Shown: one piece after another, positions 52,823-61,537 of the stretch
Position numbering within the stretch: the stretch's first letter is position 1
Layout: every line of letters starts with the position of its first letter
Assembly (NCBI RefSeq): GCF_030695085.1
Contig: NZ_JAUYTS010000232.1
Location: forward strand, 21,099-85,098
Length of the DNA: 64,000 nucleotides
Direction of reading: 5' to 3'
Origin: Falsiroseomonas sp.
GTDB taxonomy: Bacteria; Pseudomonadota; Alphaproteobacteria; Acetobacterales; Acetobacteraceae
Notes under the pieces: generated by a model
What the model was told of the DNA's origin: nothing
Database searches by the model: none
What the model saw: the letters and a program-made list of their open reading frames with translations, nothing else
Position numbers and translations under genes: made by a program

Positions 52823-55243
52823 ATGGCGGCTAATCCCACCGAACCCGTCCGCGGCGAGCTGCTCCCCGTTCTGCCGCTGCGTGACATCGTCGTTTTCCCC
52901 CACATGATCGTGCCGCTGTTCGTCGGACGCGAGAAATCCGTCCGCGCCCTGGAAGCGGTGATGCGTGATGACAAGCAGATCCTGCTGGTCGCGCAGAAAA
53001 ACGCTGCCCAGGACGACCCGGGCGCCGATGATCTGTACAAGGTCGGCACCGTCTCCACGGTGCTGCAACTGCTGAAGCTGCCGGACGGCACCGTGAAGGT
53101 GCTGGTCGAAGGCGGCCGCCGCGCCCGGATCGACGCCTATAAGGGCACCGATCCCTATTTCGAGGCCTTCGCCGCGACCGCCGAGGAGCCGCCGAAGCCG
53201 GAAGGGCGTGAGCTGGAGGCGCTGGCCCGCACCGTGGTCGCGCAGTTCGAGCAATACATCAAGCTCAACAAGAAGATCGCGCCCGAGGTGCTGGTCTCGA
53301 TCAACCAGATCGAGGAGCCGGCCAAGCTGGCCGATACGGTGGCCAGCCACCTTAACCTCAAGATTTCGGAAAAGCAGGAGCTGCTGGAGATCGAGGGCGT
53401 CGGCCCGCGGCTCGAGCGCGTCTTCGCCCATATGGAATCCGAGATCGGCGTCCTGCAGGTGGAAAAGCGCATCCGGAGCCGCGTGAAGCGGCAGATGGAG
53501 AAGACGCAGCGCGAATACTACCTGAACGAGCAGCTCAAGGCGATTCAGAAGGAACTCGGCGAGGGCGAGGAAGGCAAGGACGAATCCGCGGAGCTGGAGG
53601 CCAAGATCAAGGCCACCAAGCTGACCAAGGAAGCACGCGAAAAGGCGATGGCCGAGCTGAAGAAGCTCAAGACCATGTCGCCCATGTCTGCCGAAGCCAC
53701 CGTGGTCCGCAACTACCTGGATTGGATGCTGTCCATTCCGTGGAAGAAGAAGACCAAGATCCGCAACGACATCGTCGCGGCGGAAGCGGTGCTGGACGCG
53801 GATCACTACGGCCTTGAGAAGATCAAGGAACGGATAATCGAGTATTTGGCGGTGCAGACGCGCAGCCCGAAGATCCGTGGTCCGATCCTGTGCCTGGTCG
53901 GCCCGCCCGGTGTGGGCAAGACCTCGCTCGGCAAGTCCATCGCCAAGGCGACCGGCCGCAATTTTGTTCGTATGTCCTTGGGCGGCGTCCGCGACGAAGC
54001 CGAGGTACGTGGCCATCGTCGGACCTACATCGGCTCCATGCCGGGCAAGGTTCTGCAGGGGATGAAAAAGGCAAAATCCTCCAACCCACTGTTCCTGCTG
54101 GATAAGATCGACAAGCTCGGTGCCGATTGGCGCGGCGACCCTTCCTCCGCCCTGCTGGAAGTGCTGGACCCGGAGCAGAACGGCACCTTCAACGACCATT
54201 ACCTGGAGGTCGATTACGACCTGTCGGACGTGATGTTCGTCACCACCGCCAATAGCCTGCGCATGCCCCAGCCTCTGCTGGACCGCATGGAGATCATCCG
54301 CATCCCCGGCTACACCGAGGATGAGAAGGTCGAGATCGCCAAGCGCCATCTGCTGCCCAAGGTCAGCGAAGCGAATGGCCTGAAGCCCGCCGAGTGGTCC
54401 ATCTCGGACGAGGCGCTGCGCGATATGGTGCGCTACCACACCCGCGAGGCAGGGGTACGCAACCTGGAGCGCGAGCTGGCCGGCATCGCCCGCAAGGCGG
54501 TGAAGGAGATCGTGGCGAAGAAGTCCAAGAAGGTGACGGTCACCGTCAAGAACCTGGACAAGTTCGCCGGCGTCCGGAAGTTCCGCTACGGCGAGGCGGA
54601 AGCCGAGGACATGGTGGGCGTCGTCACGGGCCTTGCCTGGACCGAGGTGGGTGGCGAGATCCTCACCATCGAATCGGTGGTGCTGCCGGGCAAGGGCGCG
54701 GTGAAGACCACGGGCAAGCTGGGCGACGTGATGCAGGAAAGCGTCTCCGCGGCGCTGTCCTATGTCCGCAGCCGCTCGATCAATTTCGGCATCAAGCCGA
54801 CGGTGTTCGAGAAGCGGGACATCCACGTCCATGTGCCGGAAGGCGCGACGCCGAAGGACGGTCCCTCCGCCGGCGTGGCGATGGCGACCTCCATCGTCTC
54901 CGTCCTCACCGGCATCGCGGTCCGCAAGGATATCGCCATGACGGGCGAGATCACGCTGCGCGGGCGCGTGCTGCCGATCGGCGGCTTGAAGGAGAAGCTG
55001 CTGGCGGCGCTGCGGGCCGGCGTCACCACCGTCTTCATCCCGAAGGAGAATGAGAAGGACCTGGCCGAGATCCCCGACAACGTGAAGAAGAACCTGACCA
55101 TCATCGCGGTCAGCCACGCGGATGAGGTGATCTCCCAGGCCCTGGTGCGGAAGCCCGAGGCCATCACCTGGGAGGAGCCGGCGGAGCCGGCTCAGGGCGC
55201 AGGCGGCGGCACGGGCGACGGGGCGGCGGTTCGTCCGCACTGA
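52823..55243 (+). CDS. lon: ATP-dependent protease Lon, Walker B glutamate replaced by lysine
   Basis: Lon (806 residues) is a hexameric ATP-driven serine protease that clears misfolded and regulatory proteins. The N-terminal substrate domain starts LLPVLPLRDIVVFPHMIVPLF. Walker A GPPGVGKTSLG is intact. Walker B reads PLFLLDKIDKLG; known Lon proteins have LLDEIDK, so the catalytic glutamate (E424 in E. coli) is K here, codon AAG at 54104. The protease domain keeps the catalytic serine in GPSAGVAMATS and the lysine region IPKENEKDL. ATG 52823 is preceded by GTGAGGT. Around the change, codon use differs from the rest of the gene. Apart from this, the protein is full length and ordinary. Confidence 0.96.
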   Translation: MAANPTEPVRGELLPVLPLRDIVVFPHMIVPLFVGREKSVRALEAVMRDDKQILLVAQKNAAQDDPGADDLYKVGTVSTVLQLLKLPDGTVKVLVEGGRRARIDAYKGTDPYFEAFAATAEEPPKPEGRELEALARTVVAQFEQYIKLNKKIAPEVLVSINQIEEPAKLADTVASHLNLKISEKQELLEIEGVGPRLERVFAHMESEIGVLQVEKRIRSRVKRQMEKTQREYYLNEQLKAIQKELGEGEEGKDESAELEAKIKATKLTKEAREKAMAELKKLKTMSPMSAEATVVRNYLDWMLSIPWKKKTKIRNDIVAAEAVLDADHYGLEKIKERIIEYLAVQTRSPKIRGPILCLVGPPGVGKTSLGKSIAKATGRNFVRMSLGGVRDEAEVRGHRRTYIGSMPGKVLQGMKKAKSSNPLFLLDKIDKLGADWRGDPSSALLEVLDPEQNGTFNDHYLEVDYDLSDVMFVTTANSLRMPQPLLDRMEIIRIPGYTEDEKVEIAKRHLLPKVSEANGLKPAEWSISDEALRDMVRYHTREAGVRNLERELAGIARKAVKEIVAKKSKKVTVTVKNLDKFAGVRKFRYGEAEAEDMVGVVTGLAWTEVGGEILTIESVVLPGKGAVKTTGKLGDVMQESVSAALSYVRSRSINFGIKPTVFEKRDIHVHVPEGATPKDGPSAGVAMATSIVSVLTGIAVRKDIAMTGEITLRGRVLPIGGLKEKLLAALRAGVTTVFIPKENEKDLAEIPDNVKKNLTIIAVSHADEVISQALVRKPEAITWEEPAEPAQGAGGGTGDGAAVRPH

Positions 55244-55267
55244 CAAGCCGGCCGGGATGAACGGGGA

Positions 55268-55307
55268 GGGGTGTGCGCCAGCTCGGCGTGCACCCCTTCG
55301 TCGTTTT
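55268..55307 (+). terminator. Rho-independent terminator after lon
   Basis: A 12-base stem (GGGGTGTGCGCC with GGCGTGCACCCC, two G-T pairs) and a 5-base loop AGCTC, followed by TTCGTCGTTTT. It starts 24 bases after the lon stop and ends the lon unit. Confidence 0.82.
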
Positions 55308-55445
55308 GGGCTTTTCCTTGTCCCGTTCTCACGAAATGATTGCGATTTCCGTGTTGGCGCAGCCTGGAAACGGCACTCGCTGGTGGTTTCTGCTGCACGA
55401 CCCGCACGAATGGCGGATATCCGCGGCGAATCGGCTGGCGTGGCG

Positions 55446-55475
55446 TTGACGCCGCAGAAAGCGCGCTCCTAGTGT
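55446..55475 (+). promoter_or_regulatory. Promoter for the HU gene (sigma-70 type)
   Basis: TTGACG at 55446-55451 and TAGTGT at 55470-55475 are separated by 18 bases and lie 73 bases before the HU start. Both hexamers match the consensus at most positions. This stretch lies in the 304-base gap between lon and HU, which otherwise holds only the lon terminator. Confidence 0.5.
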
Positions 55476-55547
55476 GCCCCCAAGACGGGGCTGATTCGCG
55501 CCCGTACCACCATGCAAGATGCACAGGAACCTGAAGGGGGGTCCCAC

Positions 55548-55820
55548 ATGAACAAGCAGGATTTGGTTAACGTTGTTGCGGAGGCTGCCGATCTTCCCAA
55601 GGCCAAGGCGGGCGATGTTCTGGACGCAGTTTTCGAGGCGATCGAGAAGGCCCTGAAGAACAACGCCGAGGTCCGTCTCGTCGGCTTCGGCACCTTCAGC
55701 ACGTCCAGCCGCAAGGCTGGCACGGGCCGCAACCCGCGCACGGGCGAGGAGATTGCGATCCCGGCGACGACGACCGTCCGCTTCAAGGCCGGCAAGGGCC
55801 TGAAGGACGCGGTGAACTGA
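55548..55820 (+). CDS. DNA-binding protein HU
   Basis: HU (90 residues) is a small nucleoid-associated protein that bends and compacts DNA. It starts MNKQDLVNVVAEAADLPKAK and includes the beta-arm region GFGTFSTSSRKAGTGRNPRTG and the conserved RTGE and proline. GAAGGGGG 8 bases before the ATG is a strong ribosome site. Position after lon is the usual one for hupB in proteobacteria. A second HU or IHF gene, if any, is outside the window. Confidence 0.96.
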   Translation: MNKQDLVNVVAEAADLPKAKAGDVLDAVFEAIEKALKNNAEVRLVGFGTFSTSSRKAGTGRNPRTGEEIAIPATTTVRFKAGKGLKDAVN

Positions 55821-55847
55821 GACTGCCGCCTTTGGCAGCCAGTGGTG

Positions 55848-55878
55848 AAAGGGCCGACCCGCAGGGGCCGGCCCTTTT
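55848..55878 (+). terminator. Rho-independent terminator after HU
   Basis: A 9-base stem AAAGGGCCG / CGGCCCTTT with a 12-base loop, then TTTT-like sequence. It lies 28 bases after the HU stop and before tRNA-Val. Confidence 0.82.
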
Positions 55879-55933
55879 GCCGTTCAGGGGCCTTGGCGCA
55901 GCCAGCCTGAGGCGCTACGGCAAGGGCGGCGAG

Positions 55934-56005
55934 GGGCGCTTAGCTCAGCGGTAGAGCGCCTGTCTTACACACAGGTGGTCGGCGGTTCGATCCCGTCAGC
56001 GCCCA
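55934..56005 (+). tRNA. tRNA-Val (anticodon TAC)
   Basis: Acceptor GGGCGCT pairs with AGCGCCC; D arm GCTCAGCGGTAGAGC; anticodon arm CCTGT, loop CTTACAC, ACAGG gives anticodon TAC. The discriminator is A at 56005 and CCA is not encoded. It sits 56 bases after the HU terminator. Confidence 0.96.
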
Positions 56006-56275
56006 TTCTCCCGCGGCAGGGCCCCGGGTAATCCCCCGATGCGGGCATACGCGGCGAGGCTCCGTCGCCAATGGCGCGGCCCGCGGCGCCCAATTCCCAA
56101 TTTTTCGTCCCTGAACTTGATGGCCAGGCGGCGCTGCGGTCCGGCCCGGCGCCAAACGGCAGCGCCGGGGCCCCGTGGATGGATCACGCGACTCGCGGGA
56201 AATACTGTGGCCGCTGCTCAACCCGAGGGTTCTCCGGGCCTCGCCCGGCAGCGTTTGCCCGCATGCGAGGGGCTG
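56006..56275. other. Intergenic spacer between two tRNA genes
   Basis: About 270 bases without a convincing gene. Short frames here lack ribosome sites and codon bias, and I see no repeat or ncRNA-like hairpin worth naming. Its right end is the tRNA-Asp promoter. Confidence 0.6.
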
Positions 56276-56304
56276 TTGACAGGGTGCCGCCGCGCCCCTA
56301 TTCC
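56276..56304 (+). promoter_or_regulatory. Sigma-70 promoter of tRNA-Asp
   Basis: TTGACA at 56276-56281 is a perfect -35 element; TATTCC at 56299-56304 follows after 17 bases and matches the -10 in four positions. Transcription would begin about 56311, just before the tRNA-Asp 5' end at 56323. Confidence 0.7.
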
Positions 56305-56322
56305 CCGTTTCACTGTTCGCGG

Positions 56323-56399
<77 letters not shown>

Positions 56400-56424
56400 C
56401 GCGAACAGGTTTTCCCAGTAGATG

Positions 56425-56472
56425 ACAGGATCAGGGTGTGCACCAAACGGTGTGCGCCCTAAATCCTGTTTT
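56425..56472 (+). terminator. Strong terminator after tRNA-Asp
   Basis: A long two-part hairpin: outer ACAGGAT / ATCCTGT (7 bases), inner AGGGTGTGCACC / GGTGTGCGCCCT (12 bases with some G-T pairs), 4-base loop, then TTT. It ends the tRNA transcript before the nuo operon. The following 200 bases to nuoA hold no clear gene or promoter. Confidence 0.8.
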
Positions 56473-56696
56473 CTGCATTTCGGCTGTCATGCCCGCCGGA
56501 CATTGCCGCATGTCAACGCTTTCATCATGCAGAGGGCCTATGGCGGAGGAAGCGCAGCGAGGCTAATCTCCGCTGCGCTGCAACGCGATAGGGACGGGGC
56601 CTGCGGGATTGGCGCAGACAGCCCTGCCTTGACGCGCAGGTGGAACAGCAAGGGCGCCGTGTGGCACCCTGGACAGGCAAGGACAGCCGAGGCCCC

Positions 56697-57065
56697 ATGA
56701 CACAGCCGCTGCTGGCAGAGTATTTCCCGATCCTGGTCTTCCTCGGGATCGCCGCCGTCATTGCCAGCGCGATGGTGGGCGGTGCGCTTCTGGCTGCGAA
56801 GCAGAAGCCCTATGCCGAGAAGCTCTCGGCCTATGAATGCGGCTTCGAGCCCTTCGATGACACGCGCCGGAAATTCGATGTGCGATTCTACCTGGTCGCC
56901 ATCCTGTTCATCATTTTCGACCTGGAAGTGGCCTTCCTGTTTCCCTGGGCGGTGACGCTAGGTGAGATCGGCTGGTTCGGCTTCCTGTCCATGATGGGCT
57001 TCCTTGGCGTGCTGACGGTCGGGTTCATCTATGAGTGGCGCAAGGGCGCGCTGGACTGGGAATGA
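56697..57065 (+). CDS. nuoA: NADH-quinone oxidoreductase subunit A
   Basis: NuoA (122 residues), a small membrane subunit of complex I. Three helices and the conserved YECGFEPFDD loop and KFDVRFYLVAILFIIFDLE are present. The start is ATG 56697 (MTQPLLAEYF); an in-frame start at 56640 would add 19 residues without family support. First gene of the nuo operon; the order A-B-C-D-E-F-G-H is the standard alphaproteobacterial one. Confidence 0.96.
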   Translation: MTQPLLAEYFPILVFLGIAAVIASAMVGGALLAAKQKPYAEKLSAYECGFEPFDDTRRKFDVRFYLVAILFIIFDLEVAFLFPWAVTLGEIGWFGFLSMMGFLGVLTVGFIYEWRKGALDWE

Positions 57066-57147
57066 TGGCCGGGCTGCAAGGCCCAGTCACGATGAGGGGC
57101 CTCGGCCCTTCCGACAAGGGGCGCCGGCGGGGCGCCCGGAGAACAGC

Positions 57148-57708
57148 ATGAGCGGTTCGGACAGCAACGCGATCGCCTGGAACCGGGAGGCTCTGCCCCC
57201 CGGCGCCCAGCAGGATTCGGTGGTGCGCGGCATCACCGGGGAGATCGAGGAAAAAGGCTTCGTCATCGCCAACCTCGACAAGGTGGTGAACTGGGCCCGG
57301 ACCGGCAGCCTCTGGCCGATGACCTTCGGCCTGGCCTGCTGCGCGGTGCCGATGATCCACGCCTATATGGCGCGCTACGACCTCGACCGCTTCGGCATCA
57401 TCCCGCGCGGGTCGCCGCGGCAGTCGGACGTGATGATCGTGGCCGGTACGCTGACCAACAAGATGGCCCCCGCCTTGCGCAAGGTCTACGACCAGATGTC
57501 GGAGCCGCGCTGGGTGATCTCCATGGGGTCCTGCGCCAATGGCGGCGGGTACTACCATTACAGCTACTCCGTGGTGCGCGGCTGCGACCGGATCGTGCCG
57601 GTCGATGTCTATGTGCCGGGCTGCCCGCCAACGGCGGAGGCGCTGGTCTATGGCATCCTGCAACTGCAGAAAAAGATCCGCCGGACGGGGACCATCCTCC
57701 GTGGTTGA
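57148..57708 (+). CDS. nuoB: NADH-quinone oxidoreductase subunit B
   Basis: NuoB (186 residues) carries iron-sulfur cluster N2, the last electron carrier before quinone. The cluster cysteines are seen in LACCAVPMIHAY, GSCANGGGYYH and VPGCPPTAEALVYG. The start ATG 57148 (MSGSDSN) follows GGAGAAC; a longer frame to 57031 covers the nuoA end. An 82-base gap separates it from nuoA; its stop overlaps nuoC by 8 bases. Confidence 0.96.
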   Translation: MSGSDSNAIAWNREALPPGAQQDSVVRGITGEIEEKGFVIANLDKVVNWARTGSLWPMTFGLACCAVPMIHAYMARYDLDRFGIIPRGSPRQSDVMIVAGTLTNKMAPALRKVYDQMSEPRWVISMGSCANGGGYYHYSYSVVRGCDRIVPVDVYVPGCPPTAEALVYGILQLQKKIRRTGTILRG

Positions 57709-58363
57709 CGCGCAAGCCTTGCAGGCGCTGGGCGCCGCCATCGCCGAAGCCGCCGATGCCCTGGTTGGGGACAATGTGGTGGAGGAGGTGTTCGTGGAAC
57801 GCGGGGCGGAGCTGGTGCTGCGCGCGCGCCGCGACCGGATCGTGCCGCTGATGGAGATGCTGCGCGACGATCCGCGCTTCGCCTTCGAACAGGTGATGGA
57901 CATCTGCGGCATGGACTGGCCGGAACGCGCGGAGCGTTTCGAGGTGGTCTACAACCTGCTCAGCCTGGCGCTGAACCAGCGCGTGCGCGTGCTGGTCTCG
58001 ACCGATGAGGCGACGCCGGTGCCGAGCCTGATCAACGTCTGGCCCGCCGCCACTTGGTATGAGCGCGAGGCCTGGGACATGTACGGCATCGTCTTCGATG
58101 GCCAGCCCGACCTGCGCCGCCTGCTGACCGATTACGGCTTCGAGGGCCATCCGCTGCGCAAGGATTTCCCGCTCACCGGCCATGTGCAGGTCCGCTACGA
58201 CGAGACGCGCAAGCAGGTGGTGAACGAGCCCGTCGTGCTGACCCAGGACTTCCGGTCCTTCGACTTCCTCAGCCCGTGGGAAGGCATGACCACGCTGCCG
58301 GGCGACGAGAAGGTGCACCAGGTTCGGACGGAGCGCGGGCAGATCGAGGGGCCCCAATCATGA
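57701..58363 (+). CDS. nuoC: NADH-quinone oxidoreductase subunit C
   Basis: NuoC (220 residues), a hydrophilic subunit of the quinone-binding connecting module. The family stretch is VWPAATWYEREAWDMYGI, followed by LTDYGFEGHPLRKDFPL. The start is GTG 57701, 8 bases inside nuoB, with GGGGA 9 bases upstream; no ATG precedes the conserved N-terminal region. nuoC and nuoD are separate genes here, not fused as in enterobacteria. The stop overlaps nuoD by four bases. Confidence 0.94.
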   Translation: MVDAQALQALGAAIAEAADALVGDNVVEEVFVERGAELVLRARRDRIVPLMEMLRDDPRFAFEQVMDICGMDWPERAERFEVVYNLLSLALNQRVRVLVSTDEATPVPSLINVWPAATWYEREAWDMYGIVFDGQPDLRRLLTDYGFEGHPLRKDFPLTGHVQVRYDETRKQVVNEPVVLTQDFRSFDFLSPWEGMTTLPGDEKVHQVRTERGQIEGPQS

Positions 58364-59598
58364 GCACCGAGCTGATCTCCGGCCTGCCACAGATGGATGG
58401 GCCGAACGCGTCCCAGAAGCTGTTCGACGCCGAAACGCACACCATCAATTTCGGCCCGCAGCATCCGGCGGCCCATGGCGTGCTGCGCCTCATCCTGGAG
58501 ATGAAGGGCGAGGTGGTGGAGCGTGCCGATCCGCATATCGGCCTGCTGCATCGCGGCACCGAGAAGCTGATCGAGTACAAGACCTACCTGCAGGCCATGC
58601 CCTACATGGACCGGCTGGATTACGTCTCGCCGATGTGCATGGAGCACAGCTTCGTTCTCGCGACGGAGCGGCTGCTCGGCATCGAGAATGATGTGCCGCT
58701 GCGCGCCAAGTGGATCCGCACGATGTTCGCGGAGATCACGCGAATCCTAAATCATCTCCTCAATGTCACGACCTACGCTTTGGACGTGGGAGCGATCACG
58801 CCGTCACTCTGGGGCTTCGAGCAGCGCGAACATCTGCTGGAATTCTACGAGCAGGTGGGTGGCTCGCATTACCATGTGAACTACTTCCGGGCCGGTGGCG
58901 TCGCGAAGGATCTGCCGGCGGGGCTTGAGGATCGGATCGGCGCCTGGTGCCTGCGCTTCCCGAAATTCCTCGATGAGCTTGAGGGGTTGCTGACGCAGAA
59001 TCGCATCTTCAAGCAGCGCACCGTCGATATCGGTGTGATGTCCGCGGAACAGGCGATGTCCTGGGGTTTCAGCGGGCCTTGCCTGCGTGCCTCCGGCTGC
59101 GCCTGGGACCTGCGGAAGTCGCAGCCCTACGAGATGTACGATCAGCTCGATTTCGAAATCCCGGTCGGCGTGCAGGGCGATTGCTATGATCGCTACCTGG
59201 TGCGGATGCAGGAAATGCGGCAGTCGCTGCGCATGATCGAGCAGTGCCTCAGCCACATCCGCCCCGGCCCGGTGAAGATCGCCGACCACAAGATCGTGCC
59301 GCCGTCCCGCGGCGAGATGAAGCGGTCGATGGAAAGCCTGATCCATCACTTCAAGCTTTATACCGAGGGCTATCACGTGCCCGCGGGCGCGACCTATACG
59401 GTGACCGAGGCGCCGAAGGGTGAGTTCGGTGTGTACATGGTGGCCGACGGCACCAACCGCCCCTATCGCTGCAAGATCCGCGCGCCCGGCTTCGCGCATC
59501 TGCAGGCGATGGAGGCGCTTTCGAAGGGGCACATGCTGGCGGATGCCGTCGCCATCATCGGCAGCCTCGATATCGTGTTCGGGGAGATCGACCGGTGA
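58360..59598 (+). CDS. nuoD: NADH-quinone oxidoreductase subunit D
   Basis: NuoD (412 residues) forms the quinone-reaction chamber with NuoB. GPQHPAAHGVLRLILEM near residue 33 and LNHLLNVTTYALDVGAITP near 130 are the hallmark sequences; the C-terminus IIGSLDIVFGEIDR is typical and complete. ATG 58360 overlaps the nuoC stop. Bases 58738-58810 use codons (CGA, CTA, AAT, GCT, TTG, TCA) rare in the neighbouring sequence. Confidence 0.97.
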   Translation: MSTELISGLPQMDGPNASQKLFDAETHTINFGPQHPAAHGVLRLILEMKGEVVERADPHIGLLHRGTEKLIEYKTYLQAMPYMDRLDYVSPMCMEHSFVLATERLLGIENDVPLRAKWIRTMFAEITRILNHLLNVTTYALDVGAITPSLWGFEQREHLLEFYEQVGGSHYHVNYFRAGGVAKDLPAGLEDRIGAWCLRFPKFLDELEGLLTQNRIFKQRTVDIGVMSAEQAMSWGFSGPCLRASGCAWDLRKSQPYEMYDQLDFEIPVGVQGDCYDRYLVRMQEMRQSLRMIEQCLSHIRPGPVKIADHKIVPPSRGEMKRSMESLIHHFKLYTEGYHVPAGATYTVTEAPKGEFGVYMVADGTNRPYRCKIRAPGFAHLQAMEALSKGHMLADAVAIIGSLDIVFGEIDR

Positions 59599-60221
59599 GC
59601 TTCGAACAGCCCACGCATTTCGCCTTCGACGAGTCGAGCGAAGCCGAAATCGGGAAAATTCTCGCCAAATATCCGGAGGCGAAGAAGGCCTCCGGCGTCA
59701 TCCCGCTGCTCTATGTCGCGCAGCGCCAGATGGGTCGCAGCACCGGCAGTGCCTGGGTGCCGAAGGTGGCGATGGATGTCATCGCGGGGCGCCTCGGCAT
59801 GGCGCCGATCCGTGTGTACGAGGTCGCGACCTTCTACTTCATGTTCAACATGAAGCCGATCGGGCGCCACCACCTTCAGCTCTGCGGCACAACGCCCTGC
59901 ATGCTGCGCGGCTCGGATGACGTGATGCGCGCTTGCCATGATGCGGCGCATGTGCAGGTCGGCCAGACCTCGGCCGATGGGCTGTTCACGCTGACCGAGG
60001 TGGAATGCCTCGGCGCCTGCGTGAATGCGCCGGTGTTGCAGGTGGATGACGACTACTTCGAAGACCTGGACTACGAACGCACCGTGGCGCTGATCGAGGC
60101 GCTGAAGCGCGGTGAGCGTCCGACGCCGGGCAGCAGCATCGGTCGCCAGACCAGTGCGCCGGAAGGCGGGCCGCTGACGCTCGTCGATGTGCCCGGGGTC
60201 GTTGTGGCAGGGGGAGAATAG
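59595..60221 (+). CDS. nuoE: NADH-quinone oxidoreductase subunit E
   Basis: NuoE (208 residues), a thioredoxin-like subunit of the NADH-input module with a [2Fe-2S] cluster. The cluster cysteines are in CGTTPC and ECLGAC. The GTG start overlaps the nuoD stop (GTGA). The C-terminal 30 residues extend beyond the core, as in other alphaproteobacteria. Confidence 0.95.
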   Translation: MSFEQPTHFAFDESSEAEIGKILAKYPEAKKASGVIPLLYVAQRQMGRSTGSAWVPKVAMDVIAGRLGMAPIRVYEVATFYFMFNMKPIGRHHLQLCGTTPCMLRGSDDVMRACHDAAHVQVGQTSADGLFTLTEVECLGACVNAPVLQVDDDYFEDLDYERTVALIEALKRGERPTPGSSIGRQTSAPEGGPLTLVDVPGVVVAGGE

Positions 60222-60224
60222 GCA

Positions 60225-61532
60225 ATGGCGCTCTCCGACAAGGACCGCATTTTTACCAACCTGTACGGCGTGCAGGATTGGCGGCTTGCCGCTGCGCAGA
60301 AGCGTGGCAACTGGGACGGCACGGGCGGGATCCTCGCCAAGGGTCGTGACTGGATCATCGAGGAGATGAAATCCTCCGGCCTGCGCGGTCGCGGCGGCGC
60401 GGGTTTCCCGACCGGCATGAAGTGGTCCTTCATGCCGAAGCAGGCGAGCGAGCGGCCGCACTACCTGGTGGTGAATGCCGATGAATCCGAGCCGGGCACC
60501 TGCAAGGATCGCGACATCATCCGCCACGATCCGCATACGCTGATCGAGGGCTGCCTGATCGCCGGCTTCGCCATGGGCGCGCATGCCGGCTACATTTATA
60601 TCCGCGGCGAATACTTCAATGAGAGCCGTGTTCTCGATGCCGCCATTGACGAGGCCTATGCGGCCGGGCTGCTGGGCAAGAACGCGGCGGGGTCGGGCTG
60701 GGATTTCGACCTGTATGTGCATCGCGGCGCCGGCGCCTATATCTGCGGCGAAGAGACGGCGCTGATCGAGAGCCTTGAGGGCAAGAAGGGCATGCCGCGG
60801 CTGAAGCCGCCATTCCCGGCTGCTGTCGGCCTCTATGGCTGTCCGACCACGGTGAACAACGTCGAGACCATCGCCGTGGTGCCGACCATCCTGCGCCGTG
60901 GCGCGGCGTGGTTTGCGGGCTTCGGCCGGCCGAAGAATTCCGGCACGAAAATCTTCTGCATCCAGGGCCATGTGAACAAGCCCTGCAATGTCGAGGAGGA
61001 GATGAGCATCCCGATGCGGGAGCTTATCGAGCGTCATGCCGGCGGCGTGCGCGGCGGCTGGGACAATCTGCTGTGCGTCATCCCGGGTGGTTCATCGACG
61101 CCGCTGCTGCCAAAGCATATCTGCGACGACGTGCTGATGGATTTCGATGCGCTGCGCGAGCACAAATCGGGCCTCGGCACGGCGGGCGTGATCGTCATGG
61201 ACAAGTCCACCGACATCGTCCGCGCCATCGCCCGCCTGTCGCGTTTCTACAAGCATGAGAGCTGCGGCCAGTGCACGCCGTGCCGAGAGGGCATGGGCTG
61301 GGTCAGCCGCATGATGGACCGGATGGTGCAGGGCCGCGCGGAGATCGAGGAAATCGACGTGCTGGAGGAAGTCACCCGGCGCATCGAGGGCCACACCATC
61401 TGCGCGCTGGCCGATGGTGGTGTCTGGCCGGTGCAGGGGCTGATCCGGCACTACCGGCCGGTGATGGAAGAGCGCATCGCCGCGTACAAGGCCGCGCATG
61501 CCGCGCCGTCCTTGCCGATGGCGGCGGAGTAA
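60225..61532 (+). CDS. nuoF: NADH-quinone oxidoreductase subunit F
   Basis: NuoF (435 residues) binds NADH and FMN and holds a [4Fe-4S] cluster. GRGGAGFPTGMKWSF is the nucleotide/FMN loop, GAGAYICGEETALIES follows, and the cluster cysteines are in ESCGQCTPCREG and ICALADG. The ATG at 60225 comes 3 bases after the nuoE stop with GGGGGAGAA as ribosome site. Length is typical. Confidence 0.97.
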   Translation: MALSDKDRIFTNLYGVQDWRLAAAQKRGNWDGTGGILAKGRDWIIEEMKSSGLRGRGGAGFPTGMKWSFMPKQASERPHYLVVNADESEPGTCKDRDIIRHDPHTLIEGCLIAGFAMGAHAGYIYIRGEYFNESRVLDAAIDEAYAAGLLGKNAAGSGWDFDLYVHRGAGAYICGEETALIESLEGKKGMPRLKPPFPAAVGLYGCPTTVNNVETIAVVPTILRRGAAWFAGFGRPKNSGTKIFCIQGHVNKPCNVEEEMSIPMRELIERHAGGVRGGWDNLLCVIPGGSSTPLLPKHICDDVLMDFDALREHKSGLGTAGVIVMDKSTDIVRAIARLSRFYKHESCGQCTPCREGMGWVSRMMDRMVQGRAEIEEIDVLEEVTRRIEGHTICALADGGVWPVQGLIRHYRPVMEERIAAYKAAHAAPSLPMAAE

Positions 61533-61537
61533 CGGCG

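Noticed and set aside
51254..55246. A 1,330-codon antisense frame over clpX and lon
   Set aside because: Same reason; clpX and lon on the plus strand are unmistakable.
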